The position numbers and the translations under genes are program-made. The notes under the pieces are model-generated. The model worked only from the letters and a program-made list of their open reading frames with translations, searched no databases and had not been told where the DNA came from. From Agromyces sp. ISL-38 (lineage in GTDB: Bacteria > Actinomycetota > Actinomycetes > Actinomycetales > Microbacteriaceae), in assembly GCF_018613935.1 (NCBI RefSeq), contig NZ_JAGGPF010000008.1, positions 119,924 to 183,923 of the forward strand: a stretch of 64,000 nucleotides of DNA. Direction: 5' to 3'. Below are positions 37,237-46,866 of this stretch, piece after piece; positions within the stretch are counted from its first letter, which is position 1; every line of letters starts with the position of its first letter.

Positions 37237-39795
37237 CTACGGCCGAAGCTGCAGGGTGTCGCGAGCCGTGTCTCGAATGGCCTGCAGCGTCGACGGCCAT
37301 GGCCGCGTCTCACCGCGCTGCCACAGCGGCGTCTGGTCGGCGTAGTTCGGGTGGAAGGCATGGCCGGATGCCCCGGTGAGGTTCACCCAGCGTGAGGCAT
37401 CCGCGTCGCCGAGGTCGACGATCAGGCGCATCGAGGGCACCCAGTGCACGCCGTAGCCGATGCTCGCATCCCAGCCGATCGCGTTCACGATCGACGAGCC
37501 GCCGCCGAGCTCGTACGGCCCGCGGTTGAAGAGCCACTCGATCGGCGCGATGCCCGATTCGCCGAAGCTCGCGTTCGTGAGCGTGAGCGTGTGCAAGCGG
37601 CCCCAGCGCCACGAGTCGGAGTCGCTGCCCATGCGGGTCTCCGCCTCGCTCCACGCGAGCTCGAGCGCTCGTGCGATCATCGCGTCGCGACCGGCGACTC
37701 CCGCTTCCTCGTTGGACCACCAACGGGCGTCGGGCTCGGTGAGGAGGGTGTCGACGACCGAGAACCACCGGTCGCCGCCTTTTGGTCGCGTGCCGTCGGG
37801 CAGTTCGCCGAACATCTCGTCGAGCAGAGTCTTCCAGAAGACGCTGAAGTATGCGGCCTCGGCGCTGTCGACGTCGGCAACGGCGTCCCAGCCGTCGAGG
37901 AGCTCGGCGCCGCGCGCCGCGTCGCCGCTGAGTTCGAGTGAGGCGATCACGGGCAGGAACGCCGCGGCGTTCGGGTCGCTCGTGTCGAGCTGGATCTCGG
38001 CGAGCGAGTCGGCCGTCAGCTTCTCTCCGGCGGCGATGCGTTCGCCGAGGAGCCGGTCGATCGTCTCGGCGCGGTAGCCCATGTCCCAGTCCTTCGTGAG
38101 CATGGGCTCGCCGGACGCGACGAGGGGGTTGTTGGCGGTGACGAGGTACCCGCTGGGCGGATTGAGCACGCTCGGGAGCTGGTCGAACGGGATCGTTCCC
38201 GCCCAGCGGTTCTCGCTCGTCCATCCGGGGAGGGGCACCGTGCCGTCGCCCGACGTGCGCACCGGGATGCGGCCGGGGGCCTGGTAGCCGATGTTGCCGT
38301 CGACGTCGGCGTAGACGAGGTTCTGGGAGGGCACGTCGAAGAGCGCGGCGGCGGCACGGAAGCCGTTCCAGTCGCGGGCACGATCGAGTGCGAGGATCGC
38401 CTGGGGAGTGTTGCCCGGAGACAGCGCCGTCCACTGCAGCGACACCTCGTATTCGCCCTCGGATTGGCCGGATGCCGCGGGGTACTCGGTCGCAAGGCGC
38501 TTGAAGTCCGCATCGATGTCGGTGACGATCGGCCCGTGTGCTGTGGAGCGCACCGTGATCTCGACGGGCTCGCCGCCCGCGACCTCGATGGTCTCCTTGC
38601 GGAGGGTGAGCGGCACCATGGCGCCGTCGAGTTCGTAGGCGTCGCCGTCGACGCGTTCGAGGTAGAGGTCGGCGACGTCGGGCCCGAGATTCGAGAGGCC
38701 CCATGCGATGCGATCGTTGTGGCCGATGATCACGCCGGGAAGCCCCGCGAACGTGAATCCCGAGACGTCATAGGCGCACTCGGCGCTCACCTCGAGGCAG
38801 TGCAGCCCCATCTGCGCCCAGATCGACGGCATCGCCGGCCCGAGGTGCGTGTCGTTGGCGAGCAGCGGCAGGCCGGACTCGGTGAGCGCGCCCGAGATCA
38901 CCCACGAGTTCGAGCCGATGTCGGAGCCCTCGGGGCCGAGGAGCGTCGGCACCTCGTCGAGCATCGCACTGAGTGAGGAGAGCGCGTCGGCGTATCCGTC
39001 GGCGTCGAGGGCGGCGCTCGCATCGGGCGATTGCACCTCGAGCGGCTGCATGTCGGCGGCAGCGGGGGCGGCGACCGGCCCGTCGAGGATCGTCGGCTTC
39101 GCGTCCCACGCATAATCGGGGTGCAGCCGGGCCACCTCTTCGGGCGGCAGCACCGAGGCGAGCAGGGCCCGGTCGATCTCGTCACCGAGGTTCGAACGGA
39201 GGTCCCAGGCCATCGCCTTGAGCCAGGCGATCGAATCGGCGGGGGACCAGGGTTCGGGGGAGTAGCCGGGATTCTGCAGGCCGAGCACCGCGTATTCGAG
39301 CGAGAGGCCAGCCCCGTCGCGCTCCGCGAGGTAGGCGTTCACTCCCTCGGCGTAGGCGTCGTAGTGCGCACGCGACGACTCGTCGAGCAGCTCGTACTCC
39401 TGCTCGGCAACGCCGCGCCAGTCGAGCGTGCGGATGAAGGCATCGGTGCCGACCTGCGACTCGCCGAACAGCTCGGCGAGCCGGCCCGAGGTGACATGCC
39501 GACGGAAGTCCATCTCCCAGAACCGGTCTTGCGCGTGCACGTATCCCTGGGCGAAGAAGAGGTCGTGGTCGGTCTCGGCGACGAGCTGCGGGATGCCGGC
39601 GTCGTCGCGGTACACGGTGACGGCCGCCGTGAGGCCTGGGACATCGACGTTTCCGCTCGTCGTCGGGAACGAGCGCTGCACGGTCCACCAGCCGAGGCCG
39701 GCGCCCGCGATACCGAGCACGAGCACGGTGACGAGCAGGCCGATCAGGAACGTGAGCCCCCAGTGCCGACGCGTTCTCGGTGCATCCGTACCCAC
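37237..39795 (-). CDS. Penicillin acylase family (Ntn hydrolase) membrane-anchored protein
   Basis: The 852-residue protein has one N-terminal membrane helix (about 13-36), then an alpha chain, a linker and a beta chain that would begin at Ser295 in GSDIG-SNSWVISG, the autocatalytic cleavage site and nucleophile of the family. Further motifs (ANDTHLG, AWGLSNLGPDVADLY) fit. Family members hydrolyse amides such as penicillins, acyl-homoserine lactones or cyclic peptides; the physiological substrate here is unknown. A GTG start at 39795 follows GAGGGAG. Confidence 0.88.
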   Translation of the reverse strand: MGTDAPRTRRHWGLTFLIGLLVTVLVLGIAGAGLGWWTVQRSFPTTSGNVDVPGLTAAVTVYRDDAGIPQLVAETDHDLFFAQGYVHAQDRFWEMDFRRHVTSGRLAELFGESQVGTDAFIRTLDWRGVAEQEYELLDESSRAHYDAYAEGVNAYLAERDGAGLSLEYAVLGLQNPGYSPEPWSPADSIAWLKAMAWDLRSNLGDEIDRALLASVLPPEEVARLHPDYAWDAKPTILDGPVAAPAAADMQPLEVQSPDASAALDADGYADALSSLSAMLDEVPTLLGPEGSDIGSNSWVISGALTESGLPLLANDTHLGPAMPSIWAQMGLHCLEVSAECAYDVSGFTFAGLPGVIIGHNDRIAWGLSNLGPDVADLYLERVDGDAYELDGAMVPLTLRKETIEVAGGEPVEITVRSTAHGPIVTDIDADFKRLATEYPAASGQSEGEYEVSLQWTALSPGNTPQAILALDRARDWNGFRAAAALFDVPSQNLVYADVDGNIGYQAPGRIPVRTSGDGTVPLPGWTSENRWAGTIPFDQLPSVLNPPSGYLVTANNPLVASGEPMLTKDWDMGYRAETIDRLLGERIAAGEKLTADSLAEIQLDTSDPNAAAFLPVIASLELSGDAARGAELLDGWDAVADVDSAEAAYFSVFWKTLLDEMFGELPDGTRPKGGDRWFSVVDTLLTEPDARWWSNEEAGVAGRDAMIARALELAWSEAETRMGSDSDSWRWGRLHTLTLTNASFGESGIAPIEWLFNRGPYELGGGSSIVNAIGWDASIGYGVHWVPSMRLIVDLGDADASRWVNLTGASGHAFHPNYADQTPLWQRGETRPWPSTLQAIRDTARDTLQLRP

Positions 39796-39880
39796 GTCAC
39801 TCCCTCGTGATGCGCATGGCGACGGCCGCGCGCCGGCGGCCTGAGGACCCCACTGTATCCGAGAAGCCCGGCGCCGCCCG

Positions 39881-40840
39881 TCAGGCGTGCAGCGCCGTGT
39901 TCAGCGCCACTCCCACGCCCGTTCGGGAGAGCACCTCGACCTGGCCGTTGAGCGAGTTGCGGCGGAACAGCACGTTCGGCACGCCCGAGAGCTCGTTGGC
40001 CTTCACGGTGCGGGGGCGCTCGCCGGCCGCGCCGAGCACGACGACCTTCGTGCCCGCCGTGACATAGAGGCCGGCCTCGACGACCGAATCGTCGCCGATG
40101 GAGATGCCGATGCCGGAATTGGCGCCGAGGAGGGCGCGCTCGCCGATCGCGACGCGTTGCGTGCCACCGCCGGAAAGGGTGCCCATGATCGACGCTCCGC
40201 CGCCGATGTCGGAGCCGTCGCCCACGACGACGCCCTGCGAGACGCGGCCCTCGATCATGGAGGTGCCGAGCGTGCCCGCGTTGAAGTTCACGAAGCCCTC
40301 GTGCATGACCGTGGTGCCCGGTGCGAGGTGCGCGCCGAGTCGAACCCGCGAGGCATCGGCGATGCGCACGCGTTCGGGCGTCACGTAGTCGAGCAGGCGC
40401 GGGAACTTGTCGAGTCCGGTCGCGTGGATGCCGGCGCGCTGCAGCGTCGGTCGGAGGCGGTCGAAGTCGGCCGGATGCACCGGGCCCGCGTTCGTCCAGA
40501 CGACGGCCGGCAGGTGCGCGAACACCCCGTCGAGGTTCACCTCGTTGGGCCGCACGAGCAGGTGCGAGAGCAGGTGCAGGCGGAGGTAGGCGTCTGAGGT
40601 GCTCGCGGGCGGTGCGTCGAGGTCGATCGCGACCACCACGGCCTCGACGGTGACGGCTCGTCGCTCGTCGCCGCCGGCGAGGGCCTCGAGCTCGATGGGC
40701 GTCGCCGAGGCGTCGGGCGCGCCGAGCGCGGGAGCGGGGAACCACGTGTCGAGCACGGTGCCGTCGGCGGCGATCGTTGCGAGACCATGGCCCCACGCTG
40801 AGCGCGGGGCAGGCGGAAGGGAGGCGTCGTTCGAGGGCAT
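39881..40840 (-). CDS. dapD: Tetrahydrodipicolinate N-succinyltransferase, actinobacterial type
   Basis: DapD adds succinyl to tetrahydrodipicolinate. The 319-residue protein has the left-handed beta-helix hexapeptide pattern in the middle and C-terminal part ([54 protein letters not shown]) that marks the actinobacterial DapD group. The ATG at 40840 lacks a strong ribosome site. It is divergent from dapE with only 36 bp between the starts, so both genes share one short control region. Confidence 0.93.
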   Translation of the reverse strand: MPSNDASLPPAPRSAWGHGLATIAADGTVLDTWFPAPALGAPDASATPIELEALAGGDERRAVTVEAVVVAIDLDAPPASTSDAYLRLHLLSHLLVRPNEVNLDGVFAHLPAVVWTNAGPVHPADFDRLRPTLQRAGIHATGLDKFPRLLDYVTPERVRIADASRVRLGAHLAPGTTVMHEGFVNFNAGTLGTSMIEGRVSQGVVVGDGSDIGGGASIMGTLSGGGTQRVAIGERALLGANSGIGISIGDDSVVEAGLYVTAGTKVVVLGAAGERPRTVKANELSGVPNVLFRRNSLNGQVEVLSRTGVGVALNTALHA

Positions 40841-40864
40841 GCGTCCAGCGTATCGGGGCCCTCC

Positions 40865-40870
40865 TAGACT
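40865..40870 (+). promoter_or_regulatory. -10 element of leaderless dapE promoter
   Basis: TAGACT stands exactly 6 nt before the dapE ATG, inside the 36-bp dapD-dapE gap. Confidence 0.5.
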
Positions 40871-40876
40871 TGTGGA

Positions 40877-41977
40877 ATGTCCACTCCCGCTGCAGCCCGG
40901 CCGGCACTCGACCTCACCGCCGACTCCGTCGCCATCACCCAGGCGATCTGCGACGTGCCGAGCGTCTCGGGGCACGAGACGCTGCTGGCCGACCTCATCG
41001 TGGACGCACTGGCTGCGGCATCCCATCTCGAGATCGTGCGCGACGGCGACACGATCGTCGCGCGCACGAACCTCGGTCGCGATCGCCGTGTCGTGATCGC
41101 GGGGCACCTCGACACCGTGCCGATCAACGAGAACCTGCCCACCCGGTTCGAGACGATCGACGGCCAGCCCTTCCTGTGGGGCCGCGGCACGGTCGACATG
41201 AAGGCAGGCGTGGCCGTGCAGCTGAAGCTCGCGCTCGAGCTCGTCGCGCCCACCGTCGACGTGACGTGGATGTGGTACGACCACGAGGAGGTCTCGGCCG
41301 AGCTCAACGGCCTCGGCCGACTCGCCCGGCACCGGCCCGACTTGTTCGAGGGCGACTTCGCCATTCTCGGCGAGCCGTCGAACGGGCGGGTCGAGGGCGG
41401 ATGCAACGGCAACCTCCGCGTCGAACTGCGCGCCTACGGCTTGCGGGCGCATTCGGCGCGCAGCTGGGTCGGCGAGAACGCGATCCACAAGCTCGTGCCG
41501 GCGCTCGACCGGCTCGCCGCCTACGAAGCGGCGACCATCGACGTCGACGGGCTCGCCTATCGCGAGGGGCTCAACGCCGTGGGCATCACCGGCGGCATCG
41601 CGGGCAACGTCATCCCCGACGAGGCGATGCTGCACGTGAACTACCGCTTCGCGCCGAGTCGCACCGTCGCCGAGGCCATCGACCTCATGCGGGAGATGTT
41701 CCCCGAGTACGAACTCACGGTCGTCGACCAGGCCGAGGGCGCCCGGCCGGGGCTCGACGCGCCCCTCGCCCAGCAGTTCGTGCGCGCCGTCGGCGGCGAG
41801 GCACGCCCCAAGTACGGGTGGACGGATGTCGCACGCTTCAGCGCACTCGGCATCCCGGCCGTGAACTACGGCCCGGGCGACCCGCTCAAGGCGCACGCCG
41901 ACGACGAACGCGTCGACGTCGACCAGATCCTCTCGTGCGAGCGGGCGCTCCGCGCGTGGCTCTCCGGCGACGTCTGA
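40877..41977 (+). CDS. dapE: Succinyl-diaminopimelate desuccinylase
   Basis: DapE removes succinate from succinyl-diaminopimelate with a two-zinc site. The 366-residue M20 protein has His77 and Asp79 in AGHLDTVP, the bridging Asp107 in [10 protein letters not shown], the glutamate pair in YDHEEVS (Glu137/138) and GEPSNG. The dimerisation domain lies in the middle. A -10 hexamer 6 nt before the ATG and lack of a ribosome site suggest a leaderless transcript. It is divergent from dapD and followed after 13 nt by the PIG-V-like gene. Confidence 0.95.
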   Translation: MSTPAAARPALDLTADSVAITQAICDVPSVSGHETLLADLIVDALAAASHLEIVRDGDTIVARTNLGRDRRVVIAGHLDTVPINENLPTRFETIDGQPFLWGRGTVDMKAGVAVQLKLALELVAPTVDVTWMWYDHEEVSAELNGLGRLARHRPDLFEGDFAILGEPSNGRVEGGCNGNLRVELRAYGLRAHSARSWVGENAIHKLVPALDRLAAYEAATIDVDGLAYREGLNAVGITGGIAGNVIPDEAMLHVNYRFAPSRTVAEAIDLMREMFPEYELTVVDQAEGARPGLDAPLAQQFVRAVGGEARPKYGWTDVARFSALGIPAVNYGPGDPLKAHADDERVDVDQILSCERALRAWLSGDV

Positions 41978-41990
41978 GCCGAGCAGCCAG

Positions 41991-43223
41991 GTGACCTCGT
42001 CCATGCCGGCCGAGCGGGAGCGCGACCCGTTCCGCGTCACCCGCTGGTCGCCTCGCGTGCGCTGGCGCCTCGCGCCGTGGTGGGCGAAGGTCGGCCTCAT
42101 CTACTTCGGTGCGCGGGCGATCACGACGATCATCGTGCTCGTGCTCGCGAGCACGCAGGGACAGAACCCGTGGACACGGGCGCACCCCGGCTACTTCGAG
42201 TACGCGAACATGTGGGATGCGCGCTGGTACCAGATCATCTGGCTCGGCGGCTATCCGTCCGAGCTGCCGCTCACCGACACCGGTCATGTCGCCGAGAACG
42301 CCTGGGCGTTCCTGCCGGTCTACCCCGTGCTCGTCGGCGCCGTCACCTGGCTGGGAGCGCCGTGGAACGTGGCATCGGTCGTCGTCTCCGTGCTCGCCGG
42401 GCTCGGCGCCGCGCTCGTGCTGCACCGCCTCATGTCGCGCTTCCTCGAACCCGACCGCGCGCTCTTCGCCGTCGTGCTCTTCGCGGTCGCTCCGGTGTCG
42501 CCGATCATGCAGTTCGGCTACGCGGAGTCCCTCGGATTCCTGCTGCTCGCCGTCGCCCTCCTGCTGCTCGTCGATCGGCGCTACGGATGGCTCGTGCCGG
42601 TCGTCGTCGCGTGGTCGTTCACGCGTCCCGGGGCCCTCGCCTTCGCGCTCACGCTCGGGCTGCACTGGCTGTGGCGATGGTTCACGCGTCGGAACGAGCC
42701 GTTCCCGGTGCGGGAGCGAGCGCTGGTGGCATCCGTCGCCGTCTTCACCGGACTGGCTGGGCTCACCTGGCCGGCGATCGTGTGGGCTTCGACCGGAGAG
42801 TTCCACGGCTACACCGACACCGAGCTCGCATGGCGCTCGGCGTACATCGGCTACCACGAGCTCGTGCCGTTCACCGCATGGTTCCAATCGGGCGGCTGGT
42901 GGGTCGGGCAGCCGCTCGGCACGATCGCCGTGATCGCCGTGATCGCCCTCTTCGCCCTCGCGCTCTTCACGCCGGCAGTGCGCCGGCTCGGCGTCGACCT
43001 GCGGCTCTGGCTCGCGAGCTACGCGGTGTACCTGCTCGCAGTGTTCTTCCCGCAATCGAGCACGTTCCGCATCGTGGCCCCGATGTTCCCGCTCGTGGGC
43101 GCGCTCGCAGTGCCGAGGGCGAAATGGTATCGCTGGAGCGTGGTAGCGCTTTCCCTTCTGCTGCAGATCGGCTGGCTCCTGATCGCCTGGGGCATCGACG
43201 GCCTCGACTGGACGCCGCCCTGA
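41991..43223 (+). CDS. PIG-V-like polytopic membrane glycosyltransferase candidate
   Basis: The 410-residue protein has about ten hydrophobic segments. The first loop contains [15 protein letters not shown], the 'WDxxWY' pattern with early acidic residues that is typical of GT-C enzymes and PIG-V-like mannosyltransferases, including actinobacterial homologues that use polyprenyl-phosphate mannose. Activity is inferred from fold only. The GTG at 41991 lies 13 nt after dapE; an ATG four codons later is an alternative. The neighbours give no clue to a substrate. Confidence 0.7.
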   Translation: MTSSMPAERERDPFRVTRWSPRVRWRLAPWWAKVGLIYFGARAITTIIVLVLASTQGQNPWTRAHPGYFEYANMWDARWYQIIWLGGYPSELPLTDTGHVAENAWAFLPVYPVLVGAVTWLGAPWNVASVVVSVLAGLGAALVLHRLMSRFLEPDRALFAVVLFAVAPVSPIMQFGYAESLGFLLLAVALLLLVDRRYGWLVPVVVAWSFTRPGALAFALTLGLHWLWRWFTRRNEPFPVRERALVASVAVFTGLAGLTWPAIVWASTGEFHGYTDTELAWRSAYIGYHELVPFTAWFQSGGWWVGQPLGTIAVIAVIALFALALFTPAVRRLGVDLRLWLASYAVYLLAVFFPQSSTFRIVAPMFPLVGALAVPRAKWYRWSVVALSLLLQIGWLLIAWGIDGLDWTPP

Positions 43224-43365
43224 TCGGCGCACGAATCGGTGCACGAATGGCCGTCGACGGAGCCACGGCTGCGCGGCCCACGCCACTCCACAGGCTCACC
43301 GGGATTTCCCAGCGCCACCCGCGATAGCCGATAATGGGAAGATCAGCCACGAAAGGGGTAGCTCA

Positions 43366-43539
43366 ATGGCGGCCATGAAGCCACGCACCGGAGACGGGCC
43401 TATGGAGGCTGTGAAGGAGGGTCGCCTCATCATCGTTCGAGTTCCGCTCGAAGGAGGCGGTCGCCTCGTCGTCTCGGTGAACGACGCTGAGGCCAAGGAG
43501 CTCTACAACGTGCTCAGTGGCGTCGTGAATCCAGCCTGA
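43366..43539 (+). CDS. DUF3117-family small protein
   Basis: The 57-residue protein MAAMKPRTGDGPMEAVKEGR... matches the highly conserved actinobacterial DUF3117 family (Rv1211 in M. tuberculosis), in particular the LIIVRVPLEGGGRLVVSVND core. AAAGGGG lies 7 nt before the ATG. Function unknown; conservation implies an important role. A GATAAT hexamer at 43330-43335 is a possible -10. Confidence 0.92.
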   Translation: MAAMKPRTGDGPMEAVKEGRLIIVRVPLEGGGRLVVSVNDAEAKELYNVLSGVVNPA

Positions 43540-43550
43540 GCCGAAGCGGT

Positions 43551-44183
43551 TCAGGCACCAAGCTTCACGATCTGGAGCAGGCCGTCGCCGGCCGGGGAGA
43601 TCGCGGTGGCAACCGCGGTTGATGCGGCAAGCTCGCCGATGAGGGTGCGGAACGCACTCGCCGCCTCATCGCGTCGTGCCGGGTCGGCGACCCTGCCTCT
43701 CCAGAGCGCCCGCGCGACGAGCACCACGCCGCCGGGCTTCGCGAGCCGCAGGCCGTGCTCGGCATACTCGATGACGGCCGGGCCGTCGGCATCGATGAAG
43801 ACGACGTCATAAGAGCTCTCGTTCATTCGCGGCAGCACCTCGCTCGCGCGCCCGGCGATGAGTCGCACCCGCGCGGCGGCGATGCCCGCATCGGCGAAAT
43901 GCTGGCGGGCATGCTGCTGGTACTCGGTCTCAGTGTCGATCGAGGTGAGCATCGCGCGCCGGGCGGCCTGCAGCATCCAGAGCCCCGAGACGCCGACCCC
44001 CGTGCCGACCTCGATGATCGACTCGGCTCGGGTCGCGGCAGCGAGCACGGCCAGTTGCGCGCCCATGGCCGGCGAGACCGGCTCGATGCCGAGCTCGAGC
44101 GACTGCTGGCGCGCCTTGACGATCGATTCGGTCTCGACGACCGACTCGTCGACGTACTTCCAGTTCAGGTCGTGATCAGACAC
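43551..44183 (-). CDS. O-methyltransferase, class I SAM-dependent
   Basis: The 210-residue protein belongs to the COMT-like small-molecule O-methyltransferases (Methyltransf_24/3 type; Rv1220c is the likely mycobacterial counterpart). The SAM loop IIEVGTGVGVSGLWML and the acidic VVFIDADGPAVIEY block are clear. The substrate is unknown. GTG start at 44183 with GGGAG 7 nt before; a TAGGCT promoter element is seen near 44217-44222 on this strand. It is divergent from tatB. Confidence 0.88.
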   Translation of the reverse strand: MSDHDLNWKYVDESVVETESIVKARQQSLELGIEPVSPAMGAQLAVLAAATRAESIIEVGTGVGVSGLWMLQAARRAMLTSIDTETEYQQHARQHFADAGIAAARVRLIAGRASEVLPRMNESSYDVVFIDADGPAVIEYAEHGLRLAKPGGVVLVARALWRGRVADPARRDEAASAFRTLIGELAASTAVATAISPAGDGLLQIVKLGA

Positions 44184-44262
44184 GTGGCGGCTCCCGGGTG
44201 CATCTCTCAGCCCCCAAGCCTAGAGGCGTCACGAGCTGGCGTTCGCACGCCTCGCCGCCGAC

Positions 44263-44268
44263 TATCCT
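44263..44268 (+). promoter_or_regulatory. -10 element of leaderless tatB promoter
   Basis: TATCCT lies exactly 6 nt before the GTG at 44275. This spacing favours that GTG over the one at 44272. Confidence 0.55.
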
Positions 44269-44274
44269 GTAGTG

Positions 44275-44664
44275 GTGTTCGGTCTGACGTTCGAGAAGCT
44301 CCTCATCATCGGGGTGATCGCCGTCTTCCTGCTCGGGCCAGAGCGGCTGCCGCACTATGCCGCCCAGCTCGGCCGCCTCGTGAGGTCGCTGCGCGACATG
44401 GCGACCGGTGCCAAAGACCGCATGCGCGAGGAGATGGGCCCCGACTTCGACGACGTCGACTGGAAGAAGCTCGACCCGCGCCAGTACGATCCGCGTCGCA
44501 TCATCCGTGAGGCCCTCATCGACGCCGATCCCTTCGCAGAGCCCGAGAAGCCCGTCGTCGCTCGCGCGGCGGTGAACGAGAACTCCGCCTATCTGCAGCG
44601 CAAGCGCAAGCGAGACGCACTCGGCGCCGACGAGCAGGCGCCGTTCGACTCCGAAGCCACCTAG
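44275..44664 (+). CDS. tatB: Sec-independent translocase component TatB
   Basis: TatB recognises twin-arginine substrates together with TatC. The 129-residue protein has the short membrane helix and hinge (VFGLTFEKLLIIGVIAVFLL, then GPERLPHYA), a glutamate directly before the helix, and a long amphipathic helix from about 27 to 60, followed by a charged tail. Length and the missing FG motif favour TatB over TatA. The position between the O-methyltransferase and mrp-side genes matches mycobacteria. The message is probably leaderless. Confidence 0.9.
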   Translation: MFGLTFEKLLIIGVIAVFLLGPERLPHYAAQLGRLVRSLRDMATGAKDRMREEMGPDFDDVDWKKLDPRQYDPRRIIREALIDADPFAEPEKPVVARAAVNENSAYLQRKRKRDALGADEQAPFDSEAT

Positions 44665-44697
44665 TCGCCAGGGGTGTGTCCTTACACTGTGAGCCCC

Positions 44698-45250
44698 GGC
44701 CGCTTCTAATTGGGCAGTGCGGGCTATCTGGAAGTGCGGGACAATGTTCCTACAGCGCCCTCGTAAGGGGTTGGCACCAGCGTTCCTGAAAGGTCCTTTA
44801 GGGAAAGGGTGTAGACAACTATGTCCGAAGAAAACAAGGCCCTGACGCGTCGTTCTTGGGAAGCCCCGGATAACCCGGACATCATCGACGAGGTGTACGC
44901 CCCCGATCTCATCTGGCACGACCCCGGTCAAGAGATCCAGGGCTCAGAGGAAGCCAAGCAGTACATCGCCAAGTACAAATCCGCTTTCCCCGACCTGAGC
45001 GTAACCGTTGAGGACGAGATAGCCGAAGGGGACAAGGTCGTCACCCGCTGGACGCTACGCGGCACCCACCACGGAGAGATAGAGGAGTTCGGCCCTCCCA
45101 CTGGGAGGCAAGTAGAGCTCAACGGCATCTCCATCAGCCGCATCGAAGGAGGCAAGATAGTCGAGGAGTGGAATAGCTACGACAATCTGGGCGTGATGCA
45201 ACAACTGGGGCTCGTTCCTGAAAAGTAGCACGCCGACAGTTGGCCGCTTC
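44698..45250. other. Segment of foreign appearance between 9-bp direct repeats
   Basis: The sequence GGCCGCTTC occurs at 44698-44706 and 45242-45250. Between the copies lies DNA with clearly lower GC and a different codon style, holding one complete gene (44821-45228) and about 115 bp of leader. A small hairpin (CCTGAAAGG with CCTTTAGGG) lies near 44786-44804. No terminal inverted repeats or recombinase were found. Confidence 0.5.
44821..45228 (+). CDS. SnoaL-like/ester-cyclase-type protein, probably acquired
   Basis: The 135-residue NTF2-fold protein has the pattern of SnoaL-like polyketide-cyclase/ester-cyclase proteins: RRSWEAPDNPDIIDEVYAPD, then W-HDPGQEIQG, FPDLSVTVEDEIAEGDKVVTRW and GISISRIEGGKIVEEWNSYD. 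Many members are of unknown function. Base use is unlike the neighbours: A/T-ending codons, three rare ATA isoleucine codons and GTA valines. A GGGAAAGGG tract precedes the ATG somewhat far upstream. The gene interrupts the tatB-dehydrogenase junction and is probably a horizontal gain. Confidence 0.8.
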   Translation: MSEENKALTRRSWEAPDNPDIIDEVYAPDLIWHDPGQEIQGSEEAKQYIAKYKSAFPDLSVTVEDEIAEGDKVVTRWTLRGTHHGEIEEFGPPTGRQVELNGISISRIEGGKIVEEWNSYDNLGVMQQLGLVPEK

Positions 45251-45260
45251 AGCGATCGCC

Positions 45261-46811
45261 TCAGCGGCGACGGATGCCGCGGAGCACCCACGCGAGCAGC
45301 AGCAGCGGTTGCTCGAGCGCCCCGAACTCGCGCCCGGTGCGTGGGAGCTGCAACAGCCCGGTCATCGCCGAGATCGTCACGGGCTCCACGAACCGCAGCA
45401 GCCCCTCGGGGCCGTTGCGCCGGCCGACGCCCGATTGCTTCATGCCGCCCATGGGAGCCGCGAACGAGGAGTAGCTGCCGCGGTAGCCCTCGTTGATGTT
45501 CACGTTGCCTGCCTCGAGCGCGTTCGCGACGCGCTGCCCGCGTCTCGTCGATCCGGTGAACACTGCGGCATTCAGCCCGTACTCGCTCGCGTTGGCCGCG
45601 AGGATCGCCTCCTCCTCGCTGTCGACGATGTAGAGCGAGGCGATCGCGCCGAACGTCTCCTCGGCGTAGACGTGCATCGACGGGGTCACCCCGGTGAGCA
45701 CCGTCGGCTGGAAGAACCACGGGCCCACGTCGGTACGCAGGCGTCCGCCGGTGAGCACCGTCGCGCCCTGCGCGAGTGCATCGTCGAGGTGCGCCTGGAC
45801 CCGGGCGAGCTGTGCGGCGCTCGCGAGCGAGCCGAAGTCGCTCTCGTAGTCGAGGGACGACCCGAGCTTCGCCTGCTCGAGCCGATCGACGAGGGCTCGG
45901 GTGAAGGCGCCGGCAACGGCGCGGTGAACGTAGATGCGCTCGATCGAGACGCACAACTGGCCCATGGCCGCGAAGCACGCGTACGCGGCATCCGTCGCCG
46001 CCTGCTCGGGATCGACGTCGTCGAGCACGATCAGCGGATTCTTGCCGCCGAGCTCGAGGGAAGCACCGACGAGTCGCCGACCGGCCTTCTCGCCGATCCT
46101 GCGGCCGGTCGCGGTCGAGCCCGTGAAGCAGATGTAGTCGGCCACGTCGGTGAGCGCCTCGCCCACCTCGGACCCCTCGCCCGTGACGACGGCCCACAGC
46201 GCTTCGGGCACGCCGGCGTCGATGAACGCGCGGCGCAGGGCGAGGATCGAGAGCGCACCCTGGTCGTCGGCCTTCTGCACGACGGCGCACCCGGCAGCGA
46301 GGGCGGGCACGACGTCCATCGCGGCGAGGCTCAGCGCGTAGTTCCATGGGGTGATCACCCCGGCGACGCCCTTCGGTCGATACCGCACCCTCGTCGTGAG
46401 GACCGCTGGAACGCCCGAGCGCCGACGCCGCCCACGAAGCACTCCGCGTGCGGCGAGGGCGTTGTACCTCGTGAGCGAGGCCGCCCCGAAGACCTCCTCG
46501 AACGCCTGGCCGCGTGTCTTGCCGCTCTCGAGCTGGATGAGGTCGAGCAGGAGCTCGCGGCGCTCGAGCACGAGGTCGTGGGCCCGCAGCAGCACCCTGC
46601 GACGCTCAGCGAAGCCCGCGCGCGCCCACGCCAGCTGGGCGAGTCTCGCCCTCGCGATGGCGTCGAGCACGTCACCGGCGCTCGACCGTGGCAGCTCGTG
46701 GAGCGTCTCGCCGGTTGACGGAGTGGGGACGGAGACGGTGTCGGAGCCCGAGGCGACGACGTCGTCGGTGAGGCTCGTGAGGAGTTCGGGTGAGGCCGTT
46801 GGGGCGCGCAT
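45261..46811 (-). CDS. Succinate-semialdehyde-type aldehyde dehydrogenase (GabD2-like)
   Basis: The 516-residue NAD(P)-dependent aldehyde dehydrogenase has the catalytic Cys287 in GQLCVSIER, Glu253 in SLELGGKNPL, Asn157 in TPWNYA and the glycine motif FTGSTATGRRIG. Similarity to actinobacterial GabD2 (succinate-semialdehyde dehydrogenase) is based on the SIERIYVH region and the MGGMKQSGVGRRNG block. A C-terminal extension with a Leu-rich stretch and an Arg end (QPLLLLAWVLRGIRRR) may touch the membrane. The ATG at 46811 is chosen because a TAGACT -10 lies exactly 6 nt before it. It is divergent from the GPH transporter gene. Confidence 0.88.
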   Translation of the reverse strand: MRAPTASPELLTSLTDDVVASGSDTVSVPTPSTGETLHELPRSSAGDVLDAIARARLAQLAWARAGFAERRRVLLRAHDLVLERRELLLDLIQLESGKTRGQAFEEVFGAASLTRYNALAARGVLRGRRRRSGVPAVLTTRVRYRPKGVAGVITPWNYALSLAAMDVVPALAAGCAVVQKADDQGALSILALRRAFIDAGVPEALWAVVTGEGSEVGEALTDVADYICFTGSTATGRRIGEKAGRRLVGASLELGGKNPLIVLDDVDPEQAATDAAYACFAAMGQLCVSIERIYVHRAVAGAFTRALVDRLEQAKLGSSLDYESDFGSLASAAQLARVQAHLDDALAQGATVLTGGRLRTDVGPWFFQPTVLTGVTPSMHVYAEETFGAIASLYIVDSEEEAILAANASEYGLNAAVFTGSTRRGQRVANALEAGNVNINEGYRGSYSSFAAPMGGMKQSGVGRRNGPEGLLRFVEPVTISAMTGLLQLPRTGREFGALEQPLLLLAWVLRGIRRR

Positions 46812-46817
46812 GCGCAC

Positions 46818-46860
46818 AGTCTAGGACAGTTGACCCACTCGGCCCCGAGAGGGCTAGGCT
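46818..46860. promoter_or_regulatory. Divergent leaderless promoters
   Basis: Minus strand: TAGACT at 46818-46823, 6 nt before the dehydrogenase ATG. Plus strand: TTGACC at 46830-46835 and TAGGCT at 46855-46860 (19-nt spacer), 6 nt before the transporter ATG. The two promoters sit in a 55-bp gap. Confidence 0.55.
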
Positions 46861-46866
46861 GCCCCC

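Noticed and set aside
44698..45250. Foreign segment considered as an insertion sequence
   Set aside because: There is no transposase and no terminal inverted repeat; only a 9-bp direct repeat.
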